Origin: Allobosea lathyri
GTDB lineage: Bacteria > Pseudomonadota > Alphaproteobacteria > Rhizobiales > Beijerinckiaceae
DNA length: 46,874 bases
NCBI RefSeq assembly: GCF_900108245.1
Contig: NZ_FNUY01000022.1
Span: 1 to 46,874, forward strand
Direction: 5' to 3'
Shown: positions 31,632-40,396 of the stretch, in pieces
Numbering within the stretch: position 1 is the first letter of the stretch
Layout: each line of letters starts with the position of its first letter
Translations under genes and position numbers: made by a program
Notes under the pieces: model-generated
The model's database searches: none
Seen by the model: only the letters and a program-made list of their open reading frames with translations
What the model was told of the DNA's origin: nothing

Positions 31632-31824
31632 GGATCTGTTCCGGTGGGCTCGAGCGAACCCTAGAGGGCGCCGCAAGTTCCTGAAAGCGGGCGGCGGCGA
31701 TGACGGTGGATGAAAGTCGCAGGCTGGGTGCGACGCTGCGCAGCAGGGCGGAAAATGCCATGGTTAACCTCCGTTAACCGCCTCGCCCTAGTTTCGCTCT
31801 ACCTTTCCGATTCGGTGGAGACCC

Positions 31825-33009
31825 ATGCGCGCACTCACATTGGCCTTGCCCCTCGTCATTCTCGCCTCGGCCGCCCAGGCCCAGGGCGATTTCCAGTCCT
31901 GCCTGTCGGGGCTGCGCTCGGCGGCTGCCGAGAAGGGAGTTTCGGCCGCGACTTTCGATCGGGCGATGGCGGGCGTCACGCCCGACATGAAGGTGATCGA
32001 GGCGATGAACAACCAGCCGGAGTTCAAGACTCCGATCTGGGATTATCTGGGCACGCTCGTCGATGACGAGAAGGTCGCGGAAGGCCGCGCCATGCTGCGC
32101 CAGCACGCCTCGACGCTGGCCGCCGCCGAGAGCCGCTTCGGCGTCGATCGCCATACCATCGTTGCAGTCTGGGGTGTCGAGAGCGATTTCGGCAAGGCGC
32201 GGGGCAAGATGCCGCTGGTGCAGGCGCTCTCGACGGGCGCCTGTCTGGCGCCGCGCCGCAACGCCTTCTTCCGAGGCGAACTGATTGCCACCCTGCAGAT
32301 CATCCAGCGGGGCGATGTGCGCGCCGATCGGCTGTTCGGCTCCTGGGCCGGAGCCTTTGGCCACACCCAGTTCATTCCCTCGACCTATCTCAGGCTTGCC
32401 GTCGACGGCGATGGCGATGGCCGGCGCGATCTGGTCGATTCCATTCCCGACGCGCTGCATTCGACGGCGAATTTCATGGCCAAGGCCGGCTGGGTCACCG
32501 GCGCGACCTGGGGTTACGAGGTGCGCGTGCCCGGGGGCTATTCCGGCCCGACCGGGCGTAATCCGAAGCAGCCGGTCTCGAGCTGGGCTGGGCGCGGCAT
32601 CGTCAAGTTCGACGGTTCGTCGCTCTCAGGGACAGGCAATGCCGGGTTGCTGATGCCGGCGGGCCGCAACGGCCCGGCCTTCCTCGTCTTCAAGAACTAT
32701 GACGCCGCCTACAGCTATAACGGCGCCGATTCCTACGCCCTGGCGATCTCGCTCCTGTCCGACCGCATCCGTGGCCGGCCCGGCGTACAGGGGGACTGGC
32801 CGACCGACGATCTGCCGCTCTCGCGTGAGCAGCGCCGCGAATTGCAGCGCCTGCTGATCGCGCGCGGCTTCGATGTCGGCGAGCCCGACGGCGCGGTCGG
32901 GGCGCTGACGCGCGCCGCCATCAAGCAGATCGAGGGCAAGATCGGCATGCCGCAGACCGGGCGGCCCGGCGAGAAGGTGCTGCGGGCGCTCAAGGGCGGG
33001 CAAGTCTAG
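31825..33009 (+). CDS. Lytic murein transglycosylase (MltB-like) with peptidoglycan-binding domain
   Basis: A 394-residue exported enzyme that cleaves peptidoglycan between MurNAc and GlcNAc, forming 1,6-anhydro ends. After a signal peptide (LALPLVILASAAQAQ), the SLT_2 domain has AVWGVESDFGKARG with catalytic Glu119, the conserved GACLAPRRNAFFRGELIA, and FGHTQFIPSTYLRLAVDGDGDGRRD. Residues about 330-385 form a PG_binding_1 domain (RELQRLLIARGFDVGEPDGAVGALTRAAIKQ). A pair of GTTAACC sequences is 48 nt upstream. It stands alone on the plus strand. Confidence 0.94.
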   Translation: MRALTLALPLVILASAAQAQGDFQSCLSGLRSAAAEKGVSAATFDRAMAGVTPDMKVIEAMNNQPEFKTPIWDYLGTLVDDEKVAEGRAMLRQHASTLAAAESRFGVDRHTIVAVWGVESDFGKARGKMPLVQALSTGACLAPRRNAFFRGELIATLQIIQRGDVRADRLFGSWAGAFGHTQFIPSTYLRLAVDGDGDGRRDLVDSIPDALHSTANFMAKAGWVTGATWGYEVRVPGGYSGPTGRNPKQPVSSWAGRGIVKFDGSSLSGTGNAGLLMPAGRNGPAFLVFKNYDAAYSYNGADSYALAISLLSDRIRGRPGVQGDWPTDDLPLSREQRRELQRLLIARGFDVGEPDGAVGALTRAAIKQIEGKIGMPQTGRPGEKVLRALKGGQV

Positions 33010-33027
33010 TTTCTTCGGCCCCCAATC

Positions 33028-33132
33028 GTCATTCCGGGCGACCGCAGGGAGACCCGGAATCCATTCCTGAGCCCCGTCGACTGAAGTTCGGGAATGGATC
33101 CCGGCTCTGCGCTGCGCTTCGGCCGGGATGAC
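33028..33132. repeat. Extragenic palindrome, family A
   Basis: GTCATTCCGGGCGACCG...GGAATCCATTCCTGAG...GGGAATGGATCCCGG...GGCCGGGATGAC. The core uses ATTCC/GGAAT around GGATCC, a variant of the family. Confidence 0.85.
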
Positions 33133-33158
33133 CACCTCAAACTGCCGGAGCAAACAGT

Positions 33159-33560
33159 ATGACACGCCGACTGATCTCCACCGGCTCGCCTTTTGAGACC
33201 GCCTTCGGCTATTCGCGTGCGGTGATCGACGGCGACCTCGTCTTCGTCTCCGGCACCACCGGCTACGACTATGTCACCATGACCCTGCCGGAAGACCCTG
33301 CCGAACAGGCGCGGAATATCTTCCGTACGATCGACGCCGTGCTGACGGAGGCCGGATCGGCGCTCTCGAAGGTGGTGCGGGCGCAATATTTCGTCATCGA
33401 CCGCAGCTATTGCGAGCCGGTCCTGACCGTCTGTGGCGAGGTTTTCTCGACCATCCGCCCGGCTGCGGGCATGTATATCGTCGCAGGGCTGCTCAAGCCC
33501 GAGATGAAGGTCGAGATCGAAGTCACGGCGCGGCTGCTGACTGTCGACCCTTCCGCCTGA
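33159..33560 (+). CDS. RidA-family protein
   Basis: A 133-residue RidA/YjgF-like protein, a family that hydrolyses reactive enamine/imine intermediates. GYSRAVIDGDLVFVSGTTGYD, EDPAEQARNIFRTIDAVLTEAGSALSKVVRAQYFV and FSTIRPAAGMYIVAGLLKPEMKVEIEVTA fit the trimeric fold. The Arg normally binding the substrate carboxylate may be R in FSTIRPA; the classical R-x-x-x-G pattern is not complete, so enzyme activity is not assured. It lies between a palindrome and the binding-protein gene. Confidence 0.88.
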   Translation: MTRRLISTGSPFETAFGYSRAVIDGDLVFVSGTTGYDYVTMTLPEDPAEQARNIFRTIDAVLTEAGSALSKVVRAQYFVIDRSYCEPVLTVCGEVFSTIRPAAGMYIVAGLLKPEMKVEIEVTARLLTVDPSA

Positions 33561-33661
33561 TCTCCGGCCGACGATCCGCCCATCGGGGTGGTTGACGTCT
33601 GGTATATCTCTTGCTTGAGTTGCTGCGGTCCTTGACCTCAGCAACAGCAGGAGCAGACGCC

Positions 33662-35251
33662 ATGCCGATCGATCGCCGCACGATGCTGAAGGGGACGGCG
33701 GCGCTCGCCTCCTCCGCTTTCATGCCGAACCGTGCCTTTTCGCAGGGCAGGGCGAGCACTCTGCGTTTTATTCCGTCGACGCCGCTGCCGTCGATCGACC
33801 CGATCACTGCGACCAGCTACGTCATCCGCAATCACGGCTATCTGATATATGATACGCTGTTTGCAACCGATGCGCAGTTCCAGATCAAGCCGCAGATGGT
33901 CGAGGCCTGGGAGACGGCGCCGGACGGTCTGAAATGGAGCTTCCGTCTGCGCGACGGGCTGACATTCCATGACAACGAGCCCGTCCGCGCGCAGGATTGC
34001 ATCGCCTCGATCGCGCGCTGGTCGAAGCGCGACGCCTTCGGCCAGACCTTCGCGACCTTCGTCGATGGCTATGACGTGGTCGATCAGCGGACATTCGCGA
34101 TCCGCTTGAAGAAGCCCTTCCCGATGATGACGGCGGCGCTCGGCAAGCTCTCCTCCAACGTGCCGTTCATCATGCCCGAACGGGTGGCGATGACCGACCA
34201 TCTCAAGAACATCACCGAGGCTGTGGGTTCAGGCCCCTGGCGGTTCATGGACAAGCAGTGGGTGCCCGGCCAGAACGCGATCTACGAGCGTTTCGCGGCA
34301 TACAAGCCGCGCGAGGAGGCGCCGTCCTGGGCGGCAGGCGGCAAGGTCGCCAGGATCGACCGCATCGAGTGGCTGCCGCTCACCGAGGCTCCGGCTGCCG
34401 TCGGCGCGCTGATGCAGGGCGAGGTCGACTGGTACGAGCAGCCGCCGGTCGACCTGCTGCCGGTGCTCAAGGGCAATAAGGACATCCAGATCGAGAACGT
34501 CCCGCTCGGGCTGTTCCTGCTGATGCGCTTCAACCAGATGCAGCCGCCCTTCAACAATCCGGGCATCCGGCGCGCCGTAATGATGGCGGTCAACCAGACC
34601 GACTACATGGAGGCCGTCGTCGGCAGCAAGGACTACTATCAGGAGGCCAAGACCTTCTTCACGCCGGGCTCGCCGATGTCGAGCGGCGCGGGCGGGGCGG
34701 CGGCGATGCAGGCCAATATCGAGAAAGCCAAGGCCATGCTCAAGGAGGCCGGCTACAAGGGCGAGAAGATCATCCTGCTTGCCCCGGCCGATCAGCCGAT
34801 CGCCTATCAGCAGTGTCTGGTGACGGAAGATCTGTTCAAGAAGCTCGGCATGAACGCCGAACTCGTGGCGACCGACTGGGCGAGCTTCATCGGCCGGCGG
34901 GCCAATCGCGGCCTGCCGGAACAGGGCGGCTGGTCGGCCTTCCACACGCTGTGGTCCTGCGCCGACACGCTCAATCCGGCGCTGCATCCGCTGGTGCGCG
35001 CCAATGGCGGCTCGGCCTGGTTCGGCTGGCCCGACGATCCGGCGCTGGAGGGCCTGCGCGACCAGTGGATCGCGGAGCCCGACGTCGCCAAGCAGAAGGC
35101 GCTCGCAGCGGCGATCGAGACCCGCGCCTTCGAGACGGTTCCTTACGTGCCGGCCGGTCTGGTGCAGCAGCCCATGGCCTATCGCAAGAGCCTGACCGGC
35201 ATGGTGCTCTCGCCGGTGCAGTTTTTCTGGAACATGGAGAAGAAGGCCTGA
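33662..35251 (+). CDS. ABC transporter substrate-binding protein (family 5, dipeptide/oligopeptide type)
   Basis: A 529-residue receptor with a Tat-type signal (DRRTMLKGTAALASSAFMPNRAFSQ). LRFIPSTPLPSIDPITATSY, DGLKWSFRLRDGLTFHDNEPVRAQDCIASI, and GSGPWRFMDKQWVPGQNAIYERF are typical of SBP_bac_5, which bind peptides, nickel or other ligands. No permease or ATPase gene is adjacent, so the transporter partner is unknown. AGGAG ends 9 nt before ATG 33662; the longer frame to 33611 lacks support. Confidence 0.92.
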   Translation: MPIDRRTMLKGTAALASSAFMPNRAFSQGRASTLRFIPSTPLPSIDPITATSYVIRNHGYLIYDTLFATDAQFQIKPQMVEAWETAPDGLKWSFRLRDGLTFHDNEPVRAQDCIASIARWSKRDAFGQTFATFVDGYDVVDQRTFAIRLKKPFPMMTAALGKLSSNVPFIMPERVAMTDHLKNITEAVGSGPWRFMDKQWVPGQNAIYERFAAYKPREEAPSWAAGGKVARIDRIEWLPLTEAPAAVGALMQGEVDWYEQPPVDLLPVLKGNKDIQIENVPLGLFLLMRFNQMQPPFNNPGIRRAVMMAVNQTDYMEAVVGSKDYYQEAKTFFTPGSPMSSGAGGAAAMQANIEKAKAMLKEAGYKGEKIILLAPADQPIAYQQCLVTEDLFKKLGMNAELVATDWASFIGRRANRGLPEQGGWSAFHTLWSCADTLNPALHPLVRANGGSAWFGWPDDPALEGLRDQWIAEPDVAKQKALAAAIETRAFETVPYVPAGLVQQPMAYRKSLTGMVLSPVQFFWNMEKKA

Positions 35252-35380
35252 GGAGGGACGCCGTAGCCCGGGAGGAAGCGCGCGGGGACCCTCTCCCGGA
35301 GGGAGCGGGCAGGGTGAGGGGTCGGCCGTTGGACGTCTTGGCCGTCGCCTGGGTGCGATGATTTTACGTGGAAACGCGCC

Positions 35381-35483
35381 GTCATCCTGGGCGACCGCAG
35401 GTCGACCCGGGATCCATCGTAGAGCTCGGCTCCCCATGATGGATGCCGGATCTGCGCGGCTAAAGCCGCTTGTCCGGGATGAC
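35381..35483. repeat. Extragenic palindrome, family A
   Basis: GTCATCCTGGGCGACCG...GGGATCCATCGTAG...CATGATGGATGCCGG...GTCCGGGATGAC. The core has decayed (GGATGCC). Confidence 0.85.
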
Positions 35484-35570
35484 GGCGCTCTTCCAGATCA
35501 AATCATCAAGCTCCAACCGTTGCGGTGAGGTTGGTCGCCCGCTGGTCCAGCGGCCGACACCTCACCCCTT

Positions 35571-35593
35571 CCCCTCTCCTTACAGGAGAGGGG
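35571..35593. repeat. Perfect hairpin in the leuB leader
   Basis: CCCCTCTCC-TTACA-GGAGAGGGG is a 9-bp stem about 110 nt before leuB. It resembles a common extragenic palindrome and may be a terminator for upstream transcription. Confidence 0.6.
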
Positions 35594-35702
35594 TTCTGCG
35601 TTGAGCTTGCCTATGCCCCGCTCGTCCAACGCTTGCGCGTCGCGCTCCAGCCGCTTAATCACCCGCGCAACAACCGCAGAAAACCACGCGCGAGGCGACC
35701 CC

Positions 35703-36812
35703 ATGGCAACTCACAAGCTCCTGCTCCTGCCCGGCGACGGCATCGGCCCCGAAGTGATGGGCCAGGTCGAGACCGTGGTGTCCTGGTTCGAGAAGCAGGG
35801 TCTTGCTTCCTTCGCGATCGAGAAGGGGCTTGTGGGTGGCTGCGCTTACGATGCGCATAAGCAGGCGATCTCCGAAGGCGACATGAAGCTCGCTCAGGAC
35901 GCCGACGCCGTGCTGTTCGGCGCGGTCGGCGGGCCGAAATGGGCCGATGTGCCCTATCAGCACCGCCCCGAGGCCGGGCTGCTGCGCCTGCGCAAGGATC
36001 TCGGCCTGTTCGCCAATCTGCGCCCCGCGATCTGCTATCCGGCGCTGGCCTCGGCCTCCTCGCTCAAGCCCGAGGTCGTCGAAGGGCTCGACATCCTGAT
36101 CGTGCGCGAGCTCACCGGCGGTGTCTATTTCGGCGAGCCCAAGGAGATCGTCACGCTGGAGGACGGTTCCAAGCGTGGCATCGATACGCAGGTTTACACC
36201 ACGCCGGAGATCGACCGGATCTGCCGCGTCGCCTTCGAACTGGCCCGTACCCGCCGCAACAAGGTCTCCTCGGCCGAGAAGCACAATGTCATGAAGACCG
36301 GCGTGCTCTGGAAGCAGACGGTCACGGCGCTGCACGCCAAGGACTACGCGGACGTCGAGCTGGAGCATGTGCTGGCCGACAACTGCGCCATGCAGCTGGT
36401 GCGCTGGCCCAAGCAGTATGACGTGATCGTCACCGACAACCTGTTCGGCGACATCCTTTCCGACGTGGCGGCGATGCTGACGGGATCGCTGGGCATGCTG
36501 CCCTCGGCCTCGCTGGGCGCCGAAGATGCCGCCACCGGCAAGCGCAAGGCGCTCTATGAGCCGGTCCATGGCTCGGCTCCCGACATCGCCGGCAAGGGCC
36601 TTGCGAACCCGATCGCGATGATCGGCTCCTTTGCCATGGCGCTGCGCTACTCGTTTGGCGCGATCGAGGCCGCCGACAGGCTGGAAGGCGCGATCGCCGA
36701 TGTGCTCGGCTCCGGTACGCGCACCAAGGACATCGCGGCTGATGGCGCCAACGCGGTCTCGACCAGCGAGATGGGCGCGGCGATCGTCAAGGCGCTCGAA
36801 GCGCGCGGCTGA
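35703..36812 (+). CDS. leuB: 3-isopropylmalate dehydrogenase
   Basis: LeuB (369 aa) oxidises and decarboxylates 3-isopropylmalate in leucine synthesis. LLLLPGDGIGPEVM, ADAVLFGAVGGPKW, RPEAGLLRLRKDLGLFANLRPA, RELTGGVYFGEP, VTDNLFGDILSDVAAMLTGSLGMLPSAS and YEPVHGSAPDIAGKGLANPIA are all present, the last being the NAD-binding region. ATG 35703 is chosen over 35601 because MATHKLLLLPGDG is the family start and GAGGCGA precedes it. leuC and leuD are not in the window. Confidence 0.97.
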   Translation: MATHKLLLLPGDGIGPEVMGQVETVVSWFEKQGLASFAIEKGLVGGCAYDAHKQAISEGDMKLAQDADAVLFGAVGGPKWADVPYQHRPEAGLLRLRKDLGLFANLRPAICYPALASASSLKPEVVEGLDILIVRELTGGVYFGEPKEIVTLEDGSKRGIDTQVYTTPEIDRICRVAFELARTRRNKVSSAEKHNVMKTGVLWKQTVTALHAKDYADVELEHVLADNCAMQLVRWPKQYDVIVTDNLFGDILSDVAAMLTGSLGMLPSASLGAEDAATGKRKALYEPVHGSAPDIAGKGLANPIAMIGSFAMALRYSFGAIEAADRLEGAIADVLGSGTRTKDIAADGANAVSTSEMGAAIVKALEARG

Positions 36813-36836
36813 GGCCAAGCTCGGGGTCTAACAACA

Positions 36837-36872
36837 AAGGCGACCGGCTTCGCGCCGGTCGCCTTTTTATTG
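36837..36872 (+). terminator. Rho-independent terminator of leuB
   Basis: GGCGACCGGC-TTCGC-GCCGGTCGCC is a 10-bp perfect stem followed by TTTTTATT, 26 nt after the leuB stop. It also faces the convergent receptor gene. Confidence 0.95.
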
Positions 36873-36892
36873 CGCTCGAACATGCTCCGCCG

Positions 36893-38005
36893 TCAGTCCA
36901 CCGCGACGATCTTGCCGTCCTCCCATTTGAACAGGGAGAAGCTCGGCGAGCTCAGGTCGCCGGTCTTGCCGTAGGACAGCTTGCCGATGGCGGTCGTGAT
37001 CGGCGCGCCGGATTTGAGCGCTGCCGCGACGGGGGCGGATTTGTCGGCCTTGCCGACGCGCTCGATACCGGCCTTGAGCACCTCGACGGCGGCATAGGCA
37101 TTCAGCGTGAAAGCTTCCGGCGGGATGCCCTTGGCCTTCAGGACTGCGACAGCCGCCGCTGAATCCGGGTTCTTCAGCGCGTCGGTGGCGTTGGTGAACA
37201 GGGTTCCCGCGCCGGTCTGATCGGCGATCGCCCAATACTCGGTATTGGACAGGCCCTCGCCGCCGATGATGGTGGCTTTGACATTGGCGTCGCGCAGCTG
37301 ACGGGCGAGAAGCCCGCCTTCGGGATGGTAACCGCCGAAATAGATCACATCGACATTGCTGGACTTGATCCGGGTGATGACGGCCGAGAGGTCCTTTTCG
37401 CCGGGGTTCAGCGAGAGATAGAGCACCTCGTTCAGGCCGCCGGCATTGATCGTCTTCTTGAAGGCGTCGGCCAGGCCCTTGCCATAGGTGCCCTTGTCAT
37501 GGACGACGGCGATCCGCTTGTCCTTGAGGGTCTTGAGGACATAGTTCGCGGCGACGTCGGCCTGCTGGTCGTCGCGACCGCAGGTGCGCAGGACGTTGCT
37601 CAGGCCGCGGTTGGTGAGGGCGGGCGCGGTGGCCGTCGGGGTCACCATCAGCACGCCGCTTTCGGCGAAGACGTCCGACACCGCCATGGCGACGCCGGAG
37701 GTCACGGGACCGACGGCGAAACGGACGTTTTCGCCCACCAGCAGATTGGCGGCGGACACACCCTGCTTGGGATCGCCTGCGTCATCGGCTAGCTTCAGCA
37801 CGACCTTCTCGCCCAGGATGCCGCCGGCCTTGTTGATGGTTTCGACCGCCGCTTCGGCGCCGTTGCGGACCTGATCGCCATAGGCAGCCACCGAGCCCGT
37901 CAAGGGCGCAACAAGGCCGATGACGATGTCTGCCTGCGCGACCTGTGCCTGGACGAGCAGCGTGGCAGCAAATGCCGTGCTGGCAAAGACGTTGAACCTG
38001 CTCAT
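36893..38005 (-). CDS. Branched-chain amino acid-type ABC transporter substrate-binding protein
   Basis: A 370-residue periplasmic receptor of the Leu/Ile/Val (family 6) type. After a signal peptide (FASTAFAATLLVQAQVAQA), the sequence IVIGLVAPLTGSVAAYGDQVRNGAEAAVETIN, GVAMAVSDVFAESGVLMVTPTATAP, FRTCGRDDQQ-like LRTCGRDDQQADVAANYVL, and KRIAVVHDKGTYGKGLAD are diagnostic. No permease or ATPase gene is next to it. AGGGAG lies 7 nt before ATG 38005. It is divergent from msrP with about 280 bp between starts and convergent with leuB. Confidence 0.94.
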   Translation of the reverse strand: MSRFNVFASTAFAATLLVQAQVAQADIVIGLVAPLTGSVAAYGDQVRNGAEAAVETINKAGGILGEKVVLKLADDAGDPKQGVSAANLLVGENVRFAVGPVTSGVAMAVSDVFAESGVLMVTPTATAPALTNRGLSNVLRTCGRDDQQADVAANYVLKTLKDKRIAVVHDKGTYGKGLADAFKKTINAGGLNEVLYLSLNPGEKDLSAVITRIKSSNVDVIYFGGYHPEGGLLARQLRDANVKATIIGGEGLSNTEYWAIADQTGAGTLFTNATDALKNPDSAAAVAVLKAKGIPPEAFTLNAYAAVEVLKAGIERVGKADKSAPVAAALKSGAPITTAIGKLSYGKTGDLSSPSFSLFKWEDGKIVAVD

Positions 38006-38285
38006 CTGAATGCTCCCTGGACCTGTACGCGTTCTCGTTCGAGAACCAATTTGCGGAAAACGGGATTTTTGGAACAAATTGCCGCGGCGTCAGACATTTC
38101 ACCGCTGGTCGCGCGGGAATCCCGGTCCGATTGCTTGCGGAGTTTTTCTATCATAGCTGAAGCTTGCTCGTCACTGCTGAAGCCTGTGCGTCCCACGCAG
38201 GACAGCACCTCTCCCCCTCGTGAATTGCGCGGGACGGGAGACCGTGCGCACCATCCCGGCATCTCAAACGGAGCATGTCCGTCCG

Positions 38286-39245
38286 ATGCTGATCAAGAAT
38301 CGCCCTGGCTGGGAAATGCCCGAAAGCCAGGCTACGCCGGAAGCCGCCTTCCTGAATCGCCGCAGCCTGCTGGGCGCTGGCGTCGGGTTGATCGCAAGCG
38401 CGGCATTGCCGCAGACCGCAGGGGCACAAGCGCCGCCCGACCCGTCGCTCGATCTCTATCCGGCGAAGCGCAACGCGGCCTACACGCTCGACCGTCCGAT
38501 CACGGAGCAGGACCTCGCGGCGAACTACAATAATTTCTACGAGTTCGGCACCTCCAAGGATGTCGCTGCCGCCTCCAAGAAGCTGGTCACACGGCCCTGG
38601 ACGATCACCGTCGACGGCATGGTCGAAAAGCCCTTCGAGATCGGCATCGACGATCTCGTGCGCAAGCTGCCGCTGGAAGAGCGGCTCTACCGCTTCCGCT
38701 GCGTCGAGGCCTGGGCCATGGCCGTGCCCTGGACCGGCATTCCGCTGAAGGATTTCGTGGCCTTCGCCAAGCCGCTCTCGGCTGCGAAATACATCCGCTT
38801 CGAGACCTTCATGAATCCACGCGTGGCGCCCGGCCAGTCGCAGCGCTGGTACCCCTGGCCCTATACGGAGGGGCTGACCATCGCCGAGGCCACCAACGAA
38901 CTGCCGCTGCTGGTCACGGGCATCTATGGCAAGCCGACGCCGACCCAGCATGGCGCGCCGATCCGCCTGATCACGCCGTGGAAATACGGCTTCAAATCAG
39001 TGAAATCCGTCACCAAGATCAGCTTCGTCGCCGAGCGTCCCAAGACGTTCTGGGAGGGGCTGCAGGCTTCGGAATACGGCTTCTGGGCAAATGTGAACCC
39101 GGCGGTGCCGCATCCGCGCTGGAGCCAGGCGAGCGAGCAGGTGCTGGGCACGCGCGAGCGCCAGCCAACGCAGCTGTTCAACGGCTATGCCGAGCAGGTC
39201 GCCGGCCTCTACAAGGGCCTGGAAGGCGAGCGGCTCTACGTTTGA
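38286..39245 (+). CDS. msrP: Methionine-sulfoxide reductase catalytic subunit MsrP (YedY)
   Basis: The 319-residue molybdoenzyme repairs oxidised methionines in periplasmic proteins. A Tat signal (NRRSLLGAGVGLIASAALPQTAGAQA) follows a short N-terminus. Cys139 in RLYRFRCVEAWAMAVPWTGIPL is the Mo ligand. RPWTITVDGMVEKPFEIGIDDL, WYPWPYTEGLTIAEATNELPLL, and GAPIRLITPWKYGFKSVKSVTKI are conserved. The membrane heme partner msrQ is not adjacent. ATG 38286 fits the family start MLIKNRPGWEMPES; longer frames are not supported. This is the second molybdopterin enzyme in the window. Confidence 0.96.
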   Translation: MLIKNRPGWEMPESQATPEAAFLNRRSLLGAGVGLIASAALPQTAGAQAPPDPSLDLYPAKRNAAYTLDRPITEQDLAANYNNFYEFGTSKDVAAASKKLVTRPWTITVDGMVEKPFEIGIDDLVRKLPLEERLYRFRCVEAWAMAVPWTGIPLKDFVAFAKPLSAAKYIRFETFMNPRVAPGQSQRWYPWPYTEGLTIAEATNELPLLVTGIYGKPTPTQHGAPIRLITPWKYGFKSVKSVTKISFVAERPKTFWEGLQASEYGFWANVNPAVPHPRWSQASEQVLGTRERQPTQLFNGYAEQVAGLYKGLEGERLYV

Positions 39246-39265
39246 GCCATCGCGGCGTTTAGTTC

Positions 39266-39340
39266 GTCATTGCGAGCGTAGCGAAGCAATCCAGAGAGAA
39301 TGCGTGAGCCCCTGGATTGCTTCGCTACGCTCGCAATGAC
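39266..39340. repeat. Extragenic palindrome, family B
   Basis: Same hairpin as at 26690, with GCGTAGCGAAG paired to CTTCGCTACGC. Confidence 0.92.
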
Positions 39341-39378
39341 GAAAGTCGGGTTGTTGCGCGTCAGGGCGACCGGGTATC

Positions 39379-39951
39379 ATGCCGACCATGCAGCACTTCT
39401 GCCTCTTCGATACCGCCATCGGCCCCTGCGCGCTCGTCTGGCAGGGCGAGCGCATCATCGGCGCGCAATTGCCCGAGGGGGACGAGGAGACGGCGCGGCG
39501 CAGGCTGAGCCGGCGCTTTCCCGATGCGGCCGAGACGCAGCCGCCCGCTTTCGTCGCTGAGGCGATCGGCGGCGTTGTCGCCCTGTTGAAGGGCGAGCCG
39601 CGCGATCTCTCGCATCTGCCGATCGCGCTCGACACGGTGTCGGAATTCAACCGCAAGGTCTATGACGTCGCGCTGGCCATTCCGCCCGGGGAGACGCTGA
39701 CTTATGGCGAGGTCGCGGCGCGTATCGGCGAGCCCGGCGTGGCGCGGGCGGTGGGCGTCGCTCTCGGGCAGAACCCGTTCCCGATCATCGTGCCCTGCCA
39801 TCGTGTGCTGGCCGCCGGCGGCAAGACCGGCGGTTTCTCGGCCGATGGCGGCGTCGAGACCAAGCTGCGGATGCTGACCATCGAGAAGGCGCGCACGAGC
39901 ACGGAGCCCGGCCTGTTCGACGCGCTGCCGCTGGAAGCGCGGCGTCGCTGA
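39379..39951 (+). CDS. ogt: Methylated-DNA--protein-cysteine methyltransferase
   Basis: The 190-residue protein removes methyl groups from O6-methylguanine in DNA by accepting them on a Cys, once. The active-site motif is IIVPCHRVLAA, preceded by the helix-turn-helix region VYDVALAIPPGETLTYGEVAARIGEPGVARAVGVALGQNPFP. The C-terminal GGFSADGGVETKLRMLTIE follows. There is no Ada zinc domain, so it is the Ogt type. Start at 39379 or at ATG 39388 (MQHFCLF). The N-terminal part is more divergent than usual. Confidence 0.92.
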   Translation: MPTMQHFCLFDTAIGPCALVWQGERIIGAQLPEGDEETARRRLSRRFPDAAETQPPAFVAEAIGGVVALLKGEPRDLSHLPIALDTVSEFNRKVYDVALAIPPGETLTYGEVAARIGEPGVARAVGVALGQNPFPIIVPCHRVLAAGGKTGGFSADGGVETKLRMLTIEKARTSTEPGLFDALPLEARRR

Positions 39952-40064
39952 AGCGCGATCATCTGACGAGGAAACTTGATCGGAACCGCCCCGGAATGGG
40001 TCCCGGGTCAAGCCCGGGACGACGGCGTGTTTTCGCACGCGTCTGCGAAACAAGCCCTCGACGC

Positions 40065-40100
40065 AAAAAAAGGGCCGGCGTCCCCGAGGGGAGCCGGCCT
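40065..40100 (-). terminator. Terminator of the candidate sRNA
   Basis: Minus strand GGCCGGC-TCCCC-TC-GGGGA-C-GCCGGCC forms a two-tier stem with a 2-nt loop and one bulge, followed directly by CTTTTTTT. Confidence 0.9.
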
Positions 40101-40205
40101 TAAAAGTTTGAAACATCCGGTGTCGCCACCAAACATCTCAGAGGGGAACGGCTGAAACGAACTCAACGCCGGGAGGAGATTGCGGAGCCCGTTTCGAACA
40201 ACCGT
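40065..40205 (-). ncRNA. Candidate small regulatory RNA with CUCCUCCC motif
   Basis: The minus strand carries -35 TTGCAA (40235-40240), a 17-nt spacer and -10 GATATA (40212-40217), then about 140 nt ending in a strong intrinsic terminator (40065-40100). The body contains CTCCTCCC (40171-40178), which is complementary to Shine-Dalgarno sequences and is the hallmark of several alphaproteobacterial sRNA families with anti-SD loops. No good ORF lies inside. Expression and targets are not known; the 5' end is estimated from the promoter. Confidence 0.62.
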
Positions 40206-40211
40206 GATTGC

Positions 40212-40240
40212 TATATCGGACAGCACATGCCGTTTTGCAA
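40212..40240 (-). promoter_or_regulatory. Sigma-70-type promoter of the candidate sRNA
   Basis: TTGCAA, 17 nt, GATATA on the minus strand, with start of transcription expected near 40205. Confidence 0.58.
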
Positions 40241-40396
40241 TGCAGCATTGCTTGGGTCCGCTATGCGCAACGCGCATAACCTGTGGTCATATGCCACAAA
40301 TTTGAGCTTAAACGTTTGATAACATGCGCGCATTGCAGTTCGAGCCGCGTGCCCGATGCATGGCCAGGCAGCGGGTTGCACCGCATTGCAATGCAA

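Larger units (their letters stand above)
35252..35702. other. Repeat-filled interval before leuB
   Basis: No gene. The 451-bp gap holds a family A element (35381-35483), a CTCTCCCGGAGGGAG-type dyad near 35291-35305 and the hairpin at 35571-35593. Confidence 0.7.

Noticed and set aside
31764..31777. TTAA-CCTCCG-TTAA as a CtrA site before the lytic transglycosylase
   Set aside because: The spacer is 6 nt, not 7; it may still be a weak site, but is not called.
40008..40277. Minus-strand 89-codon frame over the sRNA
   Set aside because: The start is an upstream codon in the promoter area, codon usage is unlike its neighbours, and the sRNA terminator lies within it.
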